DNA of 64,000 bases, from positions 1 to 64,000 of the forward strand of contig NZ_SAIS01000016.1 in assembly GCF_004360155.1 (NCBI RefSeq). Reading direction: 5' to 3'. Below, one piece after another: positions 9,041-18,823 of this stretch. The stretch comes from Paraglaciecola marina. Lineage in GTDB: Bacteria; Pseudomonadota; Gammaproteobacteria; Enterobacterales; Alteromonadaceae. The notes under the pieces were generated by a model. It was not told where the DNA came from and did not search any database. It worked only from the letters and a program-made list of their open reading frames with translations. The first letter of the stretch is position 1. Each line of letters begins with the position of its first letter. Position numbers and translations under genes: made by a program.

Positions 9041-9539
9041 ATAGCAATAACGTAAACGTGTAAATATAACCATAGATAGCTGTAATGATTATACTAGGCG
9101 CCACTGTTAGCCATAAATTAGGTGTTTGGTTGACTATATTTACAGTAATAGCAATTGCACCTTGAATTCCTATGGGTAGTAATGGTGCGAAAGCTGCACC
9201 TGGTAAAGAATTATTGCTTAAATAGGTTGCCGACTTATCTAATATATTTTTGAATGTTTTAAATATAGCTACATTCTGTTTTGTTTTTGAATGGACAGTA
9301 CAGATTATTGGAACGATAAAAACTAAAGAAACATAACTCTTTTCAAATTTCCCTACCGTTTTTTCTAAAATAAACGTAAAAAGTATCGTAATAGTGGCGC
9401 TGAGAGAGCCTTGAACAACTGCAGATCTTAAGAGTATCGCTACATTGTCGGTTACTAAACTATTTGCCCAGTATGACCATGAAAAATAAAATACAAAAGA
9501 TATAATGGCTGAAAGCGCTAATCGGACATTTGACGACAT
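9009..9539 (-). CDS. Small multi-pass membrane protein of unknown function
   Basis: I do not recognise this 176-residue protein. It has four or so hydrophobic segments, near residues 8-28 ('LALSAIISFVFYFSWSYWA'), 38-60, 70-85 and 148-166, and few charged residues, so it is an inner-membrane protein. Base composition is like its neighbours. The gene runs convergently into folA and overlaps its last 32 bases. The reading frame is open, has a sensible topology and lacks a competing frame, which supports it being real. Confidence 0.6.
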   Translation of the reverse strand: MSSNVRLALSAIISFVFYFSWSYWANSLVTDNVAILLRSAVVQGSLSATITILFTFILEKTVGKFEKSYVSLVFIVPIICTVHSKTKQNVAIFKTFKNILDKSATYLSNNSLPGAAFAPLLPIGIQGAIAITVNIVNQTPNLWLTVAPSIIITAIYGYIYTFTLLLSKPVQPVSQD

Positions 9540-9660
9540 TAATGTATTGCCTTTTATTCGAAGTAAGTGAGTATCTTACAATGGAAAATTGTGAACTAAT
9601 ACGATACATGACTGCATTTTGCGTTACACTTTTTGCTCATAATAAACTTGGAGTGTCTAA

Positions 9661-10155
9661 ATGGCTAATGTGACTTTAAAAGGTAATGTTTTTCAAACTG
9701 TTGGTGAGCTGCCTTTAGTGGGGGAGCAAGCCCCTAATTTTACTTTGGTAGAAACTGATTTATCAGAAACATGCTTAGCAGATTATGCAGGTTCAAAATT
9801 GATTTTAAACATTTTTCCCTCTGTAGATACGGGGGTTTGCGCCACATCAATTCGCACATTTAATGAAAAGGCGACTGAGTTAGATGGCACTAAGGTGCTG
9901 TGTGTTTCTGCTGATTTACCGTTTGCTGGAGCAAGATTTTGCGGAGCTGAAGGTATTGAAAATGTTGCTACAGTTTCTAGCTTTAGAAGCGATTTTGGTA
10001 CTGATTATGGAGTGACTTTTACTACTGGCCCATTAAGTGGTTTGTTATCTCGTAGTGTTGTTGTGATAGATGAGGAAGGTAAGGTTTTATATACCGAGCA
10101 GGTTGCTGAAACTACTGAAGAGCCAAATTACGAAGCTGCCATAGCTGTTCTATAG
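9661..10155 (+). CDS. tpx: Thiol peroxidase, atypical 2-Cys peroxiredoxin
   Basis: A 164-residue peroxidase that reduces lipid and other hydroperoxides with thioredoxin. The peroxidatic cysteine is Cys60 in 'PSVDTGVCATS' and the resolving cysteine is Cys94 in 'PFAGARFCGAEG', spaced as in Tpx. 'GNVFQTVG' and 'LPLVGEQAPNFTLV' are typical N-terminal signatures. It is a single gene closed by a terminator shared with rpoS. Confidence 0.96.
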   Translation: MANVTLKGNVFQTVGELPLVGEQAPNFTLVETDLSETCLADYAGSKLILNIFPSVDTGVCATSIRTFNEKATELDGTKVLCVSADLPFAGARFCGAEGIENVATVSSFRSDFGTDYGVTFTTGPLSGLLSRSVVVIDEEGKVLYTEQVAETTEEPNYEAAIAVL

Positions 10156-10170
10156 CTTTTTACAGTTATA

Positions 10171-10197
10171 AAAAAGCCTCATTTGAGGCTTTTTTAT
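10171..10197. terminator. Bidirectional terminator between tpx and rpoS
   Basis: AAAAAGCCTCA at 10171-10181 pairs with TGAGGCTTTTT at 10184-10194. Runs of A and T flank both sides, so it can stop transcription from tpx (plus) and from rpoS (minus, ending at 10208). Confidence 0.88.
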
Positions 10198-10207
10198 TGT
10201 CTTTTTG

Positions 10208-11179
10208 TTACGTCAGCTTGTTAAATATAGCTTCTAAGTTTAAACCTTGATGGCCCAGCATATCTTTTAGTCTTCGCAATGCTTCTACTTGAATTTGACG
10301 CACCCTTTCTCTTGTTAGGCCAATTTCTAATCCGACATTTTCTAAGGTAGATGGCTCATACCCTAATAATCCAAATCGCCTAGCTAGAACTTCTCTTTGT
10401 TTAGGGTTAAGTTCTTGCAACCATTTTACTATGTTTAGTTTCATTCCTGAATCTTGCAGACACTCTTCTGGCCCATCTGCTTTTTCATCTGCTATGAGAT
10501 CGAGTAAAGCCTTGTCATTTTCCCCACCAATGGGTGAGTCGACAGAAGTAATCCTTTCATTTAAGCGCAGCATTTTTGTGACATCTTTGACTGGTTTATC
10601 TAGCGCTTCTGCGATTTCCTCAGCGGTAGGCTCATGATCTAATTTTTGGGATAACTCTCGAGCGGCTCTTAAGTAAACATTGAGTTCTTTGACAATGTGA
10701 ATGGGTAATCGAATTGTTCTAGTTTGATTCATAATAGCCCGTTCAATTGTTTGTCTAATCCACCAAGTAGCATAAGTTGAAAACCTAAACCCTCTTTCTG
10801 GATCAAACTTCTCCACGGCACGTATTAGACCAAGGTTACCTTCTTCAACAAGATCGAGCAGAGCTAAGCCTCTATTGTTATAACGTCTTGAAATTTTTAC
10901 TACTAATCGTAAATTACTGACTATCATACGTTTTCGAGCTGCTTCATCCCCTTTCAAGGCTCTCCTTGAAAAGTATACTTCTTCTTCAGCTGATAATAAT
11001 GGTGAGAAACCAATTTCACCTAAATATAGCTGGGTAGCATCTAGGTTTTTTGGGGTATCTTCTAGGTTAACTAGTTCTTCTTGGACTTGCCCTTTACTAC
11101 TTTTATGATTATCGGGTAGTTCGAGCTCTATATCAGCAACTGCATTTTCTTCAGCAGTATCTATTTGATCTTGTTTCAT
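10208..11179 (-). CDS. rpoS: Stationary-phase sigma factor RpoS
   Basis: A 323-residue sigma-70 family protein with the RpoS layout: region 1.2 '[20 protein letters not shown]', region 2 '[20 protein letters not shown]' and '[20 protein letters not shown]', and region 4 '[20 protein letters not shown]' with the helix-turn-helix '[17 protein letters not shown]'. It is downstream of nlpD with a 62-base gap, as in other Gammaproteobacteria, where the main rpoS promoter lies inside nlpD. It controls stationary-phase and general stress genes. Confidence 0.96.
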   Translation of the reverse strand: MKQDQIDTAEENAVADIELELPDNHKSSKGQVQEELVNLEDTPKNLDATQLYLGEIGFSPLLSAEEEVYFSRRALKGDEAARKRMIVSNLRLVVKISRRYNNRGLALLDLVEEGNLGLIRAVEKFDPERGFRFSTYATWWIRQTIERAIMNQTRTIRLPIHIVKELNVYLRAARELSQKLDHEPTAEEIAEALDKPVKDVTKMLRLNERITSVDSPIGGENDKALLDLIADEKADGPEECLQDSGMKLNIVKWLQELNPKQREVLARRFGLLGYEPSTLENVGLEIGLTRERVRQIQVEALRRLKDMLGHQGLNLEAIFNKLT

Positions 11180-11241
11180 AATGTTGAATCCTCAATATTG
11201 TGTTTTGGTCTCCTTTTCTCAATTATTATTATTTATAGTTA

Positions 11242-12093
11242 TTATCTCTTGGGTAGGTAACGCAAAGGATTAACAGATTTTCCTTTGTATCTCACTTCAA
11301 AATGAAGTTTGACCTTATCGGTCCCGCTCTTACCCATAGTGGCGATTTTATCGCCTAATTTTATCCATTGCTGTTCTTTAACCAAAATTGTGTCGTTGTG
11401 CGCATAGGCTGTTAAATAAGCTTCAGAGTGTTTAATTATGACTAACTTTCCGAAACCTCGTAAAGCATCGCCAGTGTAAACAACTTTTCCATCAGCTGCG
11501 GCTAAAATAGAAGCGCCATGCTTGCCATCAAAGTCTAAGCCTTTATTGCCTTCATCTTTAGATGAGAAACCTCTAGAGATAATACCTTTAGTTGGCCAAG
11601 ACCAATTTTTCACTTGGTCAGGAAATTTACCGGCTAAAGATTGTGCTGAACTTCCGTTAACAATTTCTTCACTTTTACCATACGCTTGCTTTTTAGGTGG
11701 GTCAATAGCTTGTTTCTTAATTTTTTGTGGGGAAGTAGTCGTTATTTTATTAGTTTTGACTGGGTTTGTTTTTTTACCTTCGGTCAACAGTAAACGTTGG
11801 CCTGGATATATATTGTAGGGAGAGCTGATTTTATTTAGTTTAGCTAGATCTCTATAATCTTGGCCGCTATACCAAGCGATAGAGAATAGGGTGTCACCAG
11901 TTTGTACTTTGTAATATTTGCCTTCATACCCCTGTTTTTCAAAGTCTTTGTAGGTTTTACCTTGATATAACTCTACAACAGGTGCGGGTGTTTTTCTGCT
12001 ACTACAGCCCCAAAGAAAAATACTACTAAAAAGCAATAGAGACCCCAGATTTGCATAACTGTATGTACGACGTTTAGTGGGAGTTTTTTTCAT
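11242..12093 (-). CDS. nlpD: Murein hydrolase activator NlpD
   Basis: A 283-residue outer-membrane lipoprotein that activates cell-division amidases. There is a lipobox, 'SSIFLWGCSS', then a LysM domain ('YYKVQTGDTLFSIA' to 'PYNIYPGQRLL') and a C-terminal LytM/M23 domain. In the M23 domain the first catalytic His is replaced and the final HxH reads 'KLHFEVR', so the fold is catalytically degenerate, as known for NlpD. The neighbours (pcm upstream, rpoS downstream) fit the conserved locus, except that a DUF368 gene is inserted between pcm and nlpD. Confidence 0.94.
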   Translation of the reverse strand: MKKTPTKRRTYSYANLGSLLLFSSIFLWGCSSRKTPAPVVELYQGKTYKDFEKQGYEGKYYKVQTGDTLFSIAWYSGQDYRDLAKLNKISSPYNIYPGQRLLLTEGKKTNPVKTNKITTTSPQKIKKQAIDPPKKQAYGKSEEIVNGSSAQSLAGKFPDQVKNWSWPTKGIISRGFSSKDEGNKGLDFDGKHGASILAAADGKVVYTGDALRGFGKLVIIKHSEAYLTAYAHNDTILVKEQQWIKLGDKIATMGKSGTDKVKLHFEVRYKGKSVNPLRYLPKR

Positions 12094-12096
12094 CGC

Positions 12097-13035
12097 TTAA
12101 TCGTTATCTGGAGAGCCTATTTTTTCTAATAGAATGACTAAAAACATTCCAAACAGTGATAATACTATTGCATACCATAGGTAAGAAGGTTGACTATTTA
12201 ATGATTCAAAGGCGATAGGTGAAATATTTTCTTGGACTAGCGGTACTTCTTTACCGTGGCGGTCAATTATAGATTCTATTGTTTCTTTCCAAGGCCATAC
12301 TTTATTTAAGGAACCTAGCATAAATCCACCAAGCAGGGCTAAAGTCGTAGTTTTGTGGTGCTTAAACATCCAACTCAAAACATGTGAAAAACTAATAAGC
12401 CCAGTAGCACAGCCTGTCGCGAATATTGCTAAAGTGAAAAATTGAAGCTCTTTTATTGCCGTTAACATAGGCGCGTACATGCCCAAAAGAAGTAAAATAA
12501 AGCTCCCAGAAATCCCAGGGAGTATCATTGCACAAATGGCAATCATTCCTGATATAAAAATAATGAGTGGTGTAGATTCAATGCTGGTAGGGCTCATTAT
12601 AGTAATATAGTAAGCACTTACTGCACCTGTGATGAATGTTGCAATAATAGACAAATTCCATTTTTTAATATGCCGTATCAATGACCATACAGCTGCTAAA
12701 ATTAATCCAAAAAAGAAGGACCATAATAGTATTGGGTGATTATCTAAAAGGTACAGAACAACCCGTGAAACAGTTAATAGGCTTAGTAAAATACCACCAA
12801 AAACTGCTAATAAAAAATTGCCATTGATGTGCAGCCAAGTCGCTTTTATGCCTTGCTTAAAAAGCATTTGAAGAGCCGAAAGCCCACACTGCTTAAGTGA
12901 AAATATTAATTCTTCGTAGATACCTGTCATGAATGCAATGGTACCACCAGATACACCTGGCACAGCATCTGCTGCACCCATTAACATTCCTTTTAGGGTA
13001 AGTCCAACATAAGCTTTTGAATTTTTGGGTTTCAA
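12097..13035 (-). CDS. DUF368 membrane protein, candidate undecaprenyl-phosphate translocase (PopT-type)
   Basis: A 312-residue protein with about eight to ten membrane segments and the DUF368 signature '[20 protein letters not shown]' near the N-terminus, repeated in weaker form as '[17 protein letters not shown]' in the middle. DUF368 proteins have been shown in other bacteria to recycle the lipid carrier undecaprenyl phosphate across the inner membrane. It overlaps pcm by 4 bases and stands 3 bases before nlpD, so it is in that operon. Coupling to NlpD would place two cell-wall genes together, but this is an inference. Confidence 0.88.
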   Translation of the reverse strand: MKPKNSKAYVGLTLKGMLMGAADAVPGVSGGTIAFMTGIYEELIFSLKQCGLSALQMLFKQGIKATWLHINGNFLLAVFGGILLSLLTVSRVVLYLLDNHPILLWSFFFGLILAAVWSLIRHIKKWNLSIIATFITGAVSAYYITIMSPTSIESTPLIIFISGMIAICAMILPGISGSFILLLLGMYAPMLTAIKELQFFTLAIFATGCATGLISFSHVLSWMFKHHKTTTLALLGGFMLGSLNKVWPWKETIESIIDRHGKEVPLVQENISPIAFESLNSQPSYLWYAIVLSLFGMFLVILLEKIGSPDND

Positions 13036-13670
13036 ATTATATCTCCAGCCACTAGTGGCACAAACCGTACTGCTTCTATAATCGATGAAGTAAACTCATC
13101 TTGTTGGCGTGTAATGCAATGTAATTGTTGGTTAGACTCTCCAACTGGAATAATTAATCTACCCCCATCGTTTAATTGTTGGTATAGCTTTTCAGGAACC
13201 GAGCTGGCGGCCGCTGTAACAATTATTGCATCGTAAGGTCCTTTGCTAGACCAACCTTGCCACCCATCACCATGTTTCATTTTAACATTGTGTAAATCCA
13301 ATTGGTTCATACGACGCTTAGCTTGAAACTGTAGAGTTTTAATTCTTTCTACAGAGAAGACCTGTTTAAATAGTTGTGCCAAAACGGCCGTTTGATAACC
13401 AGAACCTGTGCCTATTTCTAATACATTTTCGGCATTGTTGTCAGATTCAAGTAATAACTCTGTCATTTTAGCCACTATGTAAGGTTGTGAAATGGTTTGG
13501 CCTTGCCCTATTGGTAAGGCTGTATTTTGATAAGCTTTATGTTTTAGTGCATCTGGCAGGAATATTTCTCTGGGGATGTTAGCGATAGCAGTCAATACTT
13601 TGGAGTTTATTATGCCTTCCTGATGTAAAAGTTGAGCTAGGTTTTCACCTTTGCGTGAGGTTGCTCTCAT
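13032..13670 (-). CDS. pcm: Protein-L-isoaspartate O-methyltransferase
   Basis: A 212-residue enzyme that methylates isoaspartyl residues in damaged proteins using S-adenosylmethionine. Seen are '[20 protein letters not shown]', '[15 protein letters not shown]' and the SAM-binding '[18 protein letters not shown]'. In E. coli surE precedes pcm and overlaps it; here the 145 bases upstream hold no surE. The gene starts the pcm-DUF368-nlpD group. Confidence 0.95.
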   Translation of the reverse strand: MRATSRKGENLAQLLHQEGIINSKVLTAIANIPREIFLPDALKHKAYQNTALPIGQGQTISQPYIVAKMTELLLESDNNAENVLEIGTGSGYQTAVLAQLFKQVFSVERIKTLQFQAKRRMNQLDLHNVKMKHGDGWQGWSSKGPYDAIIVTAAASSVPEKLYQQLNDGGRLIIPVGESNQQLHCITRQQDEFTSSIIEAVRFVPLVAGDII

Positions 13671-13815
13671 AACTTACCTATTTTTATTAATATATGGTTT
13701 TAATATTGTTCTTGTTTGTTTCCGCACATGTCTTAATTGCTGGTAAGCAAGTTACTTAATAGATATCGCGTCTAATTTATCATATCAATGACATGTTTTA
13801 ATGTGCTAGCAAAAT

Positions 13816-14868
13816 TTAACTTGTAACACTGTTTTTTTGGATATTAAGTAACTCACGAACTACTGAGGTAGCAAAAGCACCAGAAGGTAGAGAAAAATCA
13901 AGGGTTAAGTTGTTATTATTTATTGACCAATGCAAATCAGCTGGATACAAGTGAACAGTCCTTCTCTCCTGTTTTAATCCGATATTTTCAAGGGTTTCGG
14001 TTATATTTTTGTGCTTTGATGCGATGGCCTCCTCAAATTCTAATACTTTATGTTTGCTTGATAAGTGACCTGAGCCCCACATTGGCGCAGAAATAAATAT
14101 ATCTCTTTGTTTTAATCTGGTACTTAGATTGTTATCTATATCATCAACACAGAAAAAGCTATTACTTCCCGCAAGTTGCATCACGTCACCTAGTTGTGGT
14201 GTGTCTAGGGTATTGTTTTGGACTTTATGGTGGACCACCTCGTTAAAGAACCAGGAGCGTAACGCTGAAATTGCCATTGAGCGTTTATTACGATTACGAA
14301 TTTCTTCACCTGCTATCATCTTTTCAGCTAGGACTAGATTGCCCCCCCTTGGATCGTATCGTGTATCGCCAAAACGTTGTTCACCAAAGTAATTTGGTAC
14401 TCCTAGTGAAGCAATCTGCCGCAATCTATTATCCAAGCCAACCGTTGAACTAAGGTCTCTAATGGTAATTTTAAATTGATTAGCTTTAAGTACACCCGTT
14501 CTAAGTTTTTTATTATGACGAATTGAATTAAGTATTTCAGCGCCTTGCACTGCAAAATTGGACCAGTCTATGTCTTCTTTACCTGGCAAGTGTACACCAA
14601 ACCATTGTTCAGTCTGAGCGTGTTTGTCCTTGCGGCCAGCATAGGTTACGGCGCGTAAAGGAAGTTTTGCATATTTAGCAATTTGCTCTGCTAGAAAAGC
14701 GGTATTCAATCCGGTTTTGCGTACCCATAAATATATGTGCTCACCTTCGCCAATTGGCGCATAGCCCAATAATTCTTTAACCTGAAAATCCTCGGGTATA
14801 CTTTTAAATATCCCATCGATATTAAGCTTAGGGTATTGATAGCTCCAATGTTGTATTTGCATTAGCAA
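13816..14868 (-). CDS. truD: tRNA pseudouridine(13) synthase
   Basis: A 350-residue pseudouridine synthase for position 13 of tRNA-Glu. The catalytic motif is '[17 protein letters not shown]' with the nucleophilic Asp. 'FKITIRDL' and '[12 protein letters not shown]' are conserved TruD features. It overlaps ispF by 7 bases and lies in the ispD-ispF-truD order known from E. coli. Confidence 0.96.
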   Translation of the reverse strand: MLMQIQHWSYQYPKLNIDGIFKSIPEDFQVKELLGYAPIGEGEHIYLWVRKTGLNTAFLAEQIAKYAKLPLRAVTYAGRKDKHAQTEQWFGVHLPGKEDIDWSNFAVQGAEILNSIRHNKKLRTGVLKANQFKITIRDLSSTVGLDNRLRQIASLGVPNYFGEQRFGDTRYDPRGGNLVLAEKMIAGEEIRNRNKRSMAISALRSWFFNEVVHHKVQNNTLDTPQLGDVMQLAGSNSFFCVDDIDNNLSTRLKQRDIFISAPMWGSGHLSSKHKVLEFEEAIASKHKNITETLENIGLKQERRTVHLYPADLHWSINNNNLTLDFSLPSGAFATSVVRELLNIQKNSVTS

Positions 14869-15353
14869 CTAGCTTTTATTGCTGTCAATAATACTACCGC
14901 ATGAGCTGCAATCCCTTCTTTTCGCCCGGCAAAGCCTAATTTTTCGGTTGTGGTTGCCTTTACATTTACTTGATTAATGTTTACCGATAGATCAGCCGCT
15001 ATTCTCTCTCTCATTTCAAGGATATGAGGTGCCATTTTGGGAGCTTGTGCAATTATAGTCATGTCTAAGTTTGCTAAGTGATAGCCTTCTGCCGCAACTA
15101 ATTTTTTAACATGCCTAAGTAGCTCTCTACTATCGACACCTGAAAGACTAGGGTCGGTATCTGGAAAGTGTTTACCAATGTCTCCTAAAGCGACGGCACC
15201 AAGTAATGCATCACACAATGCATGTATGGCCACATCTCCATCAGAGTGAGCTATCAGCCCTAATTCGTAATCAATGTTAACTCCAGCTATAACAATTGGG
15301 CCTTCTCCGCCAAATTTATGGACATCATAGCCATGACCAATACGCATATTCAT
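14862..15353 (-). CDS. ispF: 2-C-methyl-D-erythritol 2,4-cyclodiphosphate synthase
   Basis: A 163-residue enzyme of the non-mevalonate isoprenoid pathway. Zinc ligands lie in '[12 protein letters not shown]' (the D-x-H pair) and a His in '[20 protein letters not shown]'. '[11 protein letters not shown]' and '[20 protein letters not shown]' complete the signature. It sits 24 bases downstream of ispD and feeds the same pathway, which ends in part at ispB in this window. Confidence 0.97.
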   Translation of the reverse strand: MNMRIGHGYDVHKFGGEGPIVIAGVNIDYELGLIAHSDGDVAIHALCDALLGAVALGDIGKHFPDTDPSLSGVDSRELLRHVKKLVAAEGYHLANLDMTIIAQAPKMAPHILEMRERIAADLSVNINQVNVKATTTEKLGFAGRKEGIAAHAVVLLTAIKASC

Positions 15354-15377
15354 TAAATGATCCTTGTTAATATTTGA

Positions 15378-16088
15378 TTAAGCTTTTTTTTGTGAGAGAT
15401 AGAACTCTGCTAATAATAGGTCTTCTGGCCGTGTTACTTTTATGTTGGAAGCGCTACCTTCGACTAACATAACTGTCTCTGATACATATTCAATTGCGGA
15501 AGCTTCATCTGTCACTTCAGCCCCTTCATCTATAGCCAAATTAAGAGCGTTTTTTAGTAAAGTTAATGGGAAAAATTGAGGGGTTAAGGCATGCCATAAA
15601 TTATCTCTAGATTCGGTATGTTTCACACTGCTATGTCTTTTATTGATTATAGATGAGCCTCTTTTCATCGTGTCTCGTACCGGTGCCGCTAAGATCCCGC
15701 CATCTTTACCACTTGTAGCCAGGCTGAGCAAAGCACTCAAATCTGTGTGGTCTAGACAAGGTCTAGCCGCATCATGAACCAATACCCACTGCTCTGAAGT
15801 TGATAGGTGATTCAAACCAGCTAAAACTGAATCACATCGCTCTTTTCCACCAATGACTATATCTAGTTGTGGATGTGTGGAAATGGGCAACTCTTTAAAA
15901 GTTGTATCCTCGGGGTTTAACACTACCACTATGCTTTTTATTTGAGGGTGAGACAATAAATTATCGAGTGTGTGTTCAATTATTGATTTCCCAAGAATAT
16001 GTAAATATTGCTTTGGGCAATCTGATTGCATACGTTTACCAATACCTGCGGCAGGGACAATGACTGAGTATCGAGTGGGTAATGGCAT
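15378..16088 (-). CDS. ispD: 2-C-methyl-D-erythritol 4-phosphate cytidylyltransferase
   Basis: A 236-residue nucleotidyltransferase. The N-terminal 'VIVPAAGIGKRMQSDCPKQY' binds CTP; 'VLVHDAARPC' and 'AAPVRDTMKR' are conserved active-site parts. It is 9 bases after ftsB and directly precedes ispF; the order ftsB-ispD-ispF is conserved in Gammaproteobacteria. Confidence 0.97.
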   Translation of the reverse strand: MPLPTRYSVIVPAAGIGKRMQSDCPKQYLHILGKSIIEHTLDNLLSHPQIKSIVVVLNPEDTTFKELPISTHPQLDIVIGGKERCDSVLAGLNHLSTSEQWVLVHDAARPCLDHTDLSALLSLATSGKDGGILAAPVRDTMKRGSSIINKRHSSVKHTESRDNLWHALTPQFFPLTLLKNALNLAIDEGAEVTDEASAIEYVSETVMLVEGSASNIKVTRPEDLLLAEFYLSQKKA

Positions 16089-16097
16089 TAAGCGGTA

Positions 16098-16391
16098 TTA
16101 ATTCTCTGTAGGTAAAATACGATAAAAGGTCTCACCTTCTTTGATTAAGCCGAGTTCATTCCTTGCTCTTTCTTCTGCGGCTTCTAAACCAATTTTTAAG
16201 TCATGAATATCGGCTTTAAGAAGGTTGTTTCGTTGTCGTAGATTACTATTTAAGGTGACTTGAGTGTCGACTTCTTGCTTTAGTCTCACAAAATCTGTAA
16301 TGCTGTTTTTACCAAACCATAAGCGATATTGGAGAGTAGCAAGCAATATAAGTAAAATTATGGTTACCCACTTCATTTTTCTGCTCACCAA
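16098..16391 (-). CDS. ftsB: Cell division protein FtsB
   Basis: A 97-residue single-pass membrane protein: a short cytoplasmic N-terminus, one membrane segment ('WVTIILLILLATLQYRLWFG'), then a periplasmic coiled coil ('TLNSNLRQRNNLLKADIHDL'). 'EERARNELGLIKEGETFY' is the conserved FtsB end. It forms the FtsQLB divisome complex. The enolase gene that often precedes ftsB is not here; TIGR03545 is upstream instead. Confidence 0.93.
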   Translation of the reverse strand: MVSRKMKWVTIILLILLATLQYRLWFGKNSITDFVRLKQEVDTQVTLNSNLRQRNNLLKADIHDLKIGLEAAEERARNELGLIKEGETFYRILPTEN

Positions 16392-16460
16392 AAGACTAAA
16401 AGGAGACTTATTATGCCGAGGTTTTGGCTATTCGGCTAGTCGTCCTGGCAGTTCTAGAGG

Positions 16461-18215
16461 TTAATTAAAAAGTTTATTTAAAAGTTTATCTTTAGCTTCA
16501 TCTTTTTTCTGGTCAACAAGACTATCAAGTTTAGCTTCTAGTAAACTGTCGATTGAGCTTAAATCACCATCAGCTAACTTTTCCCAGTCGAGTAGTTGTT
16601 GATATTGATCATTCCCTTCGCCTAATACTTCCGATGTTTGCAAGTTTAGCTTTTGTTTAAGCTCATCTAGTTTTTCTTGTTGTTCAGTACTGACGTTGGC
16701 CAGTAATGCACCGCCAATTTGTTGGTTTAAATCTGAACCTATAGATAAGTCTAAGTCTCCCAATGTACCGGCAATATCTGTGGTTAGGGTAAGTTCTTTT
16801 AATTGGTTCAGTGTGTCGGCCACTATGTTAGTTATTTTGTTACTGCCAGTGGCATTTATGAGTAATTGTTGTAAGTCGACTAGGCCTTTTCCTGATAATA
16901 CGTCGCCTGCTAGTGACATACTTCCTGTACTTGAAACTAAACCTGATTTGAGTTCACCACTAATTTTTTCTTGGTCTACTAAGCCTAAATCAGATAATGT
17001 TAAGCCATCTAATGCCCAAGTTTGTTGCGCTTTTGCTCCGTTAGCATCACTAAGCCAAAGCTCCCCATCAACTTTTAGTGAGTTCCACAGTTTGCTGGCA
17101 CTAGAGTCAACAACAAAGGTTGTAGCTCTGCCTATAATGTCGTGTTGATAGGTTATGTCTGTCCAATAACTACTAATGTTTTCTTCTTGCCATTTTATAG
17201 ATATTTCAGATTTGCGTATTAACAGATCTGGTAGACCTGCGTCGTTATCAAAATTTATCCATTTACCCTGGTAAGCTTGGGCCTCTTGTTCTGCTTCGCG
17301 ACTACTTTTAAGCATAGGGCCTATTATTTCAAAGGCAGCTAACGTGTATTGGCTCCATTGTCCAATTTGTTCTCCGAATACAAGAGTGGTGACATCCTCA
17401 ATTGCGTCTGCATCCCCCGCTAATAACGACTTAAGTTGCTCATAATCTTGGGTAGGCGCTGCTTTAAGGGCTGAAACTTTTGGTCCCAAATCTGCTTTGG
17501 CTGCATCAACAGAGGCCTTAAATTCTTCTAACTGTTTTTTATCTGCTTTGATTTCATCTTTTAGCTGGTCAAATTCTTCTTTAGCAGCTAAAAGTTTAGT
17601 GGCATCTTTATAGTCAGCCTCTGTTAACTTTTTAATCCGCTTTTGATAGTTTTCTAACTTTTCTTTACTGGGCAAAGCCTCGTATTGTGTTTGTAACTTG
17701 TCACTGTGTTTTTCGTAGGCGACTTCTACATCTTCAATCGCTAGTGTGGTTTTAAGGGGAGACTTAGCTAAAATTTCATCAACACTAGGGATGCCTTGGG
17801 TTTCAACAAATAGTTGTTCACTGTCAACTGTTTCGTCTTCTGCCTTCTCGTAAACATCGCCAGGGGAATCTCTAAGGGTTCCGAGCTCAACACCTGTGAT
17901 TTTTAAATCGTCGATAATGAGTTTACGTAATAATAAAGGGGGTAAATCTATTGCGGCCGACACTGTTTGTGTTTCAAGCTGATTTGTATCAGGCGCACTA
18001 GGGTCCGTCAGCTGTACACGATTTAATGTAATACTAAAAGGAGAAAAAGTATGCTCAACAGACTCAATATTGACTTCAGCGCGATTAGCTAAGCCTAACG
18101 TTTTTTCTGCCGCCAGTTTAATCCAGAAGTCTAAAAACAAAATACTAATAGCTGTGAATAATCCAACTACAACAAAGAAAGCGACTAATCCAGGCCAGCG
18201 AATAATTGATTTCAT
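16461..18215 (-). CDS. TIGR03545 family protein, AsmA-like envelope protein
   Basis: A 584-residue protein with one N-terminal membrane segment ('LVAFFVVVGLFTAISILFL') and a large periplasmic part. The first ~130 residues ('NRAEVNIESVEHTFSPFSIT') resemble the start of AsmA-like lipid-transfer proteins; the middle is a long charged helical stretch (about residues 185-250); the C-terminus ends 'LDSLVDQKKDEAKDKLLNKL'. This matches, from memory, the TIGR03545 family, which is almost always encoded next to TIGR03546. The next gene is that partner, 3 bases away. Function is not established. Confidence 0.8.
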   Translation of the reverse strand: MKSIIRWPGLVAFFVVVGLFTAISILFLDFWIKLAAEKTLGLANRAEVNIESVEHTFSPFSITLNRVQLTDPSAPDTNQLETQTVSAAIDLPPLLLRKLIIDDLKITGVELGTLRDSPGDVYEKAEDETVDSEQLFVETQGIPSVDEILAKSPLKTTLAIEDVEVAYEKHSDKLQTQYEALPSKEKLENYQKRIKKLTEADYKDATKLLAAKEEFDQLKDEIKADKKQLEEFKASVDAAKADLGPKVSALKAAPTQDYEQLKSLLAGDADAIEDVTTLVFGEQIGQWSQYTLAAFEIIGPMLKSSREAEQEAQAYQGKWINFDNDAGLPDLLIRKSEISIKWQEENISSYWTDITYQHDIIGRATTFVVDSSASKLWNSLKVDGELWLSDANGAKAQQTWALDGLTLSDLGLVDQEKISGELKSGLVSSTGSMSLAGDVLSGKGLVDLQQLLINATGSNKITNIVADTLNQLKELTLTTDIAGTLGDLDLSIGSDLNQQIGGALLANVSTEQQEKLDELKQKLNLQTSEVLGEGNDQYQQLLDWEKLADGDLSSIDSLLEAKLDSLVDQKKDEAKDKLLNKLFN

Positions 18216-18218
18216 AGC

Positions 18219-18722
18219 TTAATCCTTAATGGCTTGGTAAATTTGGAAGAATTTAGAACCTTTCAATATTTGTACGATACGCCACTGATTAACCCACTTC
18301 ATGAAACGCTCTCGATATTGTTCAACTAATTTTTTACTTAATAATAAAATAATGGGAAATAAAATAACGCAAGCTATAAGGCTCCCCAAGGTAGTTGTGT
18401 GATAAAATTGCGTTAATTGGCCGATGAATGTTCCGTACAAGCCATTCCACAATGACTCCAAGGTAGAGCTTAATAATATTGATTCACCCAACGCCGAAAA
18501 ACCATAACTGGCGGGAATTGCAATAACAGAAAACACGGTCCAAGCGATTAAAAAGCTACTAATATTGACTCGAAAAAACAGTACTGAGAAAATTAGTAAT
18601 AGTGAATGTAACCCTACAAAAGGGGTTAATCCCATTACCATTCCCAATGCAAAGCCAAAAGCAAGCTGCCATGGTGATGCATCTGAATTAAGTGCTTTAA
18701 ATAATTTTGCTAATAGGCCCAT
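18219..18722 (-). CDS. TIGR03546 family protein (DUF2062-like membrane protein)
   Basis: A 167-residue inner-membrane protein with four hydrophobic segments. 'NSDASPWQLAFGFALGMVMG' followed by 'LTPFVGLHSLLLIFSVLFFR' is typical of the TIGR03546/DUF2062 group. It precedes the TIGR03545 gene by 3 bases, so the two are surely co-translated. Members of this pair are known only as a conserved couple in marine Gammaproteobacteria; a joint envelope role is likely. Confidence 0.8.
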   Translation of the reverse strand: MGLLAKLFKALNSDASPWQLAFGFALGMVMGLTPFVGLHSLLLIFSVLFFRVNISSFLIAWTVFSVIAIPASYGFSALGESILLSSTLESLWNGLYGTFIGQLTQFYHTTTLGSLIACVILFPIILLLSKKLVEQYRERFMKWVNQWRIVQILKGSKFFQIYQAIKD

Positions 18723-18823
18723 TGTTACTTCCCGGAAATTACGTCGTGAGCTATGTCAGACAAATGTTAAAATTAAAAACCTAAACTTGGACTCAATTTA
18801 TTTAAAAATGTTCCTGTATGTGA

